The translations under genes and the position numbers were made by a program. From Steroidobacter agaridevorans (GTDB lineage: Bacteria; Pseudomonadota; Gammaproteobacteria; Steroidobacterales; Steroidobacteraceae): a stretch of 64,000 bases of DNA. The notes under the pieces were generated by a model that was not told the DNA's origin, ran no database searches, and was given only the letters and a program-made list of their open reading frames with translations. The DNA lies in contig NZ_BLJO01000002.1 in NCBI RefSeq assembly GCF_009932555.1, positions 623,217 to 687,216 on the forward strand. Direction: 5' to 3'. Shown piece after piece: positions 62,865 through 64,000 of this stretch (the first letter of the stretch is position 1; each line of letters opens with the position of its first letter).

Positions 62865-64000
62865 CTATTGGACGGTCACCTGGTCGATGTTGCCGAGGTC
62901 CTGCCCGGTCGACTCGAAGCGCAGCACGTTGCTACCGTTGTTGAGCGAGACGGAAACATTCAGTGTCGACCACGCTGTCCATGCGCCAGTCGGATTGAAC
63001 GTGATGTTCTGAGCCACGCCGTTCACCAACAGCCGGCCAGTGCGGCTCGACGTAACGCCCAGCGCGTAGCGGATGCTCAGCGCCTTGCTCCCGCCGCCCC
63101 GTCCATCCACGCCTTGAATCTCGAGATAGCCGCCGTTGGCTGAGGAATTCACATAGGCGCTGCCCATGTAACCTGCGTTGGTCGTTTCAGTGACTGTACC
63201 GCCGCCAATCAGGCCGTTCTCGGCCTGATACGTGTCCTGCGTACCCGGATTCTCACCGCCGCCGACGATCGTGATATTCGGCGTGGGCGGCGGCGACATG
63301 TTGGCGCCGACGAAGAAGCTCGGATGTGGCGGCTGGTTGTAAGCCACGTTCTGCCATGCCAGAGCCACTCGATACTGCGGATCGTGCAGGAAGGTATAGA
63401 AACGATTCGTTGCCACGTTGGTCGTGGTGTAGATGCGCAAGAAAGCGTTGTCGGTCGTGCGCCAAATCACTTCTTCGCGCCAATCCCCGAGCACATCGCC
63501 GCTCAGTGCCGGCGTGGACTTGGTCCCGTTGTTCGAGGTGACACCGGAGCCCGTGAGCAAGCGCGTGTCGCTCGACGTGCCGTACTTATCGATGTGATTG
63601 CTATCGAGCAGCTCACGGAGCGTGTCCGTGTCCCACCACACGAGGAAATTTGCCGAGCCTGGCGTGCGCCCGATCGATGCGCCGGACGCGTTGAAGAGAT
63701 TCGTCATCCCCGGGCCAGAACCCCAGTACTCTGCGCCGGCATTTCCCGAGTAGATATCCGCCGCCACGCCTCGACCCGGCCCCTCACTGCCCGATGTGTT
63801 GTTGATCGCGAATATTCGAGCGCCGGTGCGCGCATCGCGCAGGTCCGCACCGGGCACCGAGCTGGACTCATGAATGTCCCAGATCTCCAGCCCGGAGCGC
63901 GAAGGAACGAAGTCGCCGACATGCAGTGCATCGCCGTGACCCAGGCCGCTGACGTACAGCCCCTGACCGTTGTCATCGATGGTCGCGGCCCCGAAGATGA
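62865..64000 (-). CDS. Rhamnogalacturonan lyase (PL11), C-terminal part with carbohydrate-binding domain
   Basis: The frame is open to the window end, so the 5' part is missing. The visible 378 residues include IFGAATIDDNGQGLYVSGLG, HVGDFVPSRSGLEIWDIHE, GRGVAADIYSGNAGAEYWGS, LVWWDTDTLRELLDSNHIDK and SGDVLGDWREEVIWRT, all typical of the PL11 beta-propeller. After a short Pro linker (MSPPPTPNITIVGGGENPG) comes a CBM35-like domain (TYQAENGLIGGGTVTE to the end). PL11 enzymes cleave the rhamnogalacturonan-I backbone of pectin by beta-elimination. It is upstream of the GH5 gene in the same operon. Confidence 0.93.
   Translation of the reverse strand, partial: IFGAATIDDNGQGLYVSGLGHGDALHVGDFVPSRSGLEIWDIHESSSVPGADLRDARTGARIFAINNTSGSEGPGRGVAADIYSGNAGAEYWGSGPGMTNLFNASGASIGRTPGSANFLVWWDTDTLRELLDSNHIDKYGTSSDTRLLTGSGVTSNNGTKSTPALSGDVLGDWREEVIWRTTDNAFLRIYTTTNVATNRFYTFLHDPQYRVALAWQNVAYNQPPHPSFFVGANMSPPPTPNITIVGGGENPGTQDTYQAENGLIGGGTVTETTNAGYMGSAYVNSSANGGYLEIQGVDGRGGGSKALSIRYALGVTSSRTGRLLVNGVAQNITFNPTGAWTAWSTLNVSVSLNNGSNVLRFESTGQDLGNIDQVTVQ

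Overview
The window is GC-rich, densely coded DNA of a Gram-negative proteobacterium. Two-partner secretion genes, three TonB-dependent outer-membrane receptors (TBDRs), a cbb3-type oxidase cluster, a fatty-acid/steroid-type CoA ligase with paired acyl-CoA dehydrogenases, and secreted polysaccharide lyase and hydrolase genes together suggest a free-living gammaproteobacterium of the Steroidobacter/Nevskiales kind. This placement is inferred from gene content; no rRNA or other phylogenetic marker is present. I see no tRNA, rRNA, CRISPR array, insertion sequence or prophage.

Layout. 1-3.9 kb (minus): the 5' end of sucA, then an exopolysaccharide pair (a polyprenyl-phosphate sugar-1-phosphate transferase, a 33-residue signal-like peptide, and an unusual P-loop kinase/hexapeptide acyltransferase fusion). 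3.9-9.2 kb: an acyl-CoA catabolic module (IclR regulator and AMP-forming CoA ligase on minus, divergent from two acyl-CoA dehydrogenases on plus) with an inverted repeat between the divergent units. 9.2-17.6 kb: housekeeping and regulatory genes (DUF6134, a 7TM-GGDEF cyclase, a coiled-coil protein, an AAC(3)-like acetyltransferase with an SRPBCC protein, a sigma-region-4-like HTH protein, and an OlsF-like ornithine-lipid synthase). 17.6-23.8 kb: a TpsA/TpsB secretion pair followed by a LacI regulator whose frame has no ATG, GTG or TTG upstream of its DNA-binding domain. 23.8-29.9 kb (minus): a nitronate monooxygenase, then a TBDR plus secreted M20 hydrolase operon preceded by a tandem glycine riboswitch.

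29.9-41 kb: an F420-type nitroreductase-fold protein coupled to an EthD protein, an M23 peptidase with Cys-rich repeats, an S10 carboxypeptidase, a DUF4261-like gene coupled to a PhyH dioxygenase, a secreted lipase-like hydrolase, an SDR coupled to an ECF sigma factor with a SnoaL-like tail, an HAF-repeat protein, and a ketopantoate reductase. 41-45.2 kb: a compact cbb3 oxidase (CcoS-like segment fused to CcoN, then CcoO, then a mono-haem cytochrome) facing a Sco/membrane-protein pair. 45.4-51.6 kb: a TauD-type dioxygenase, a TBDR preceded by a perfect LacI-style palindrome, an MFS exporter and a VOC protein. 51.6-57.3 kb (minus): a NarL-type response regulator, a propeller histidine kinase and an FTR1 permease fused to cytochrome c, apparently one operon. 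57.4-64 kb: DoxX-like protein, a stand-alone winged-helix regulator next to a siderophore-type TBDR, a TPR protein, and a plant-cell-wall unit (PL11 rhamnogalacturonan lyase running off the window, GH5 mannanase/cellulase).

The most striking feature is the tandem glycine riboswitch at 29.5-29.7 kb. It sits in front of an outer-membrane receptor and an amidohydrolase rather than the glycine-cleavage genes, which suggests a glycine-responsive system for importing and hydrolysing a glycine-containing compound.
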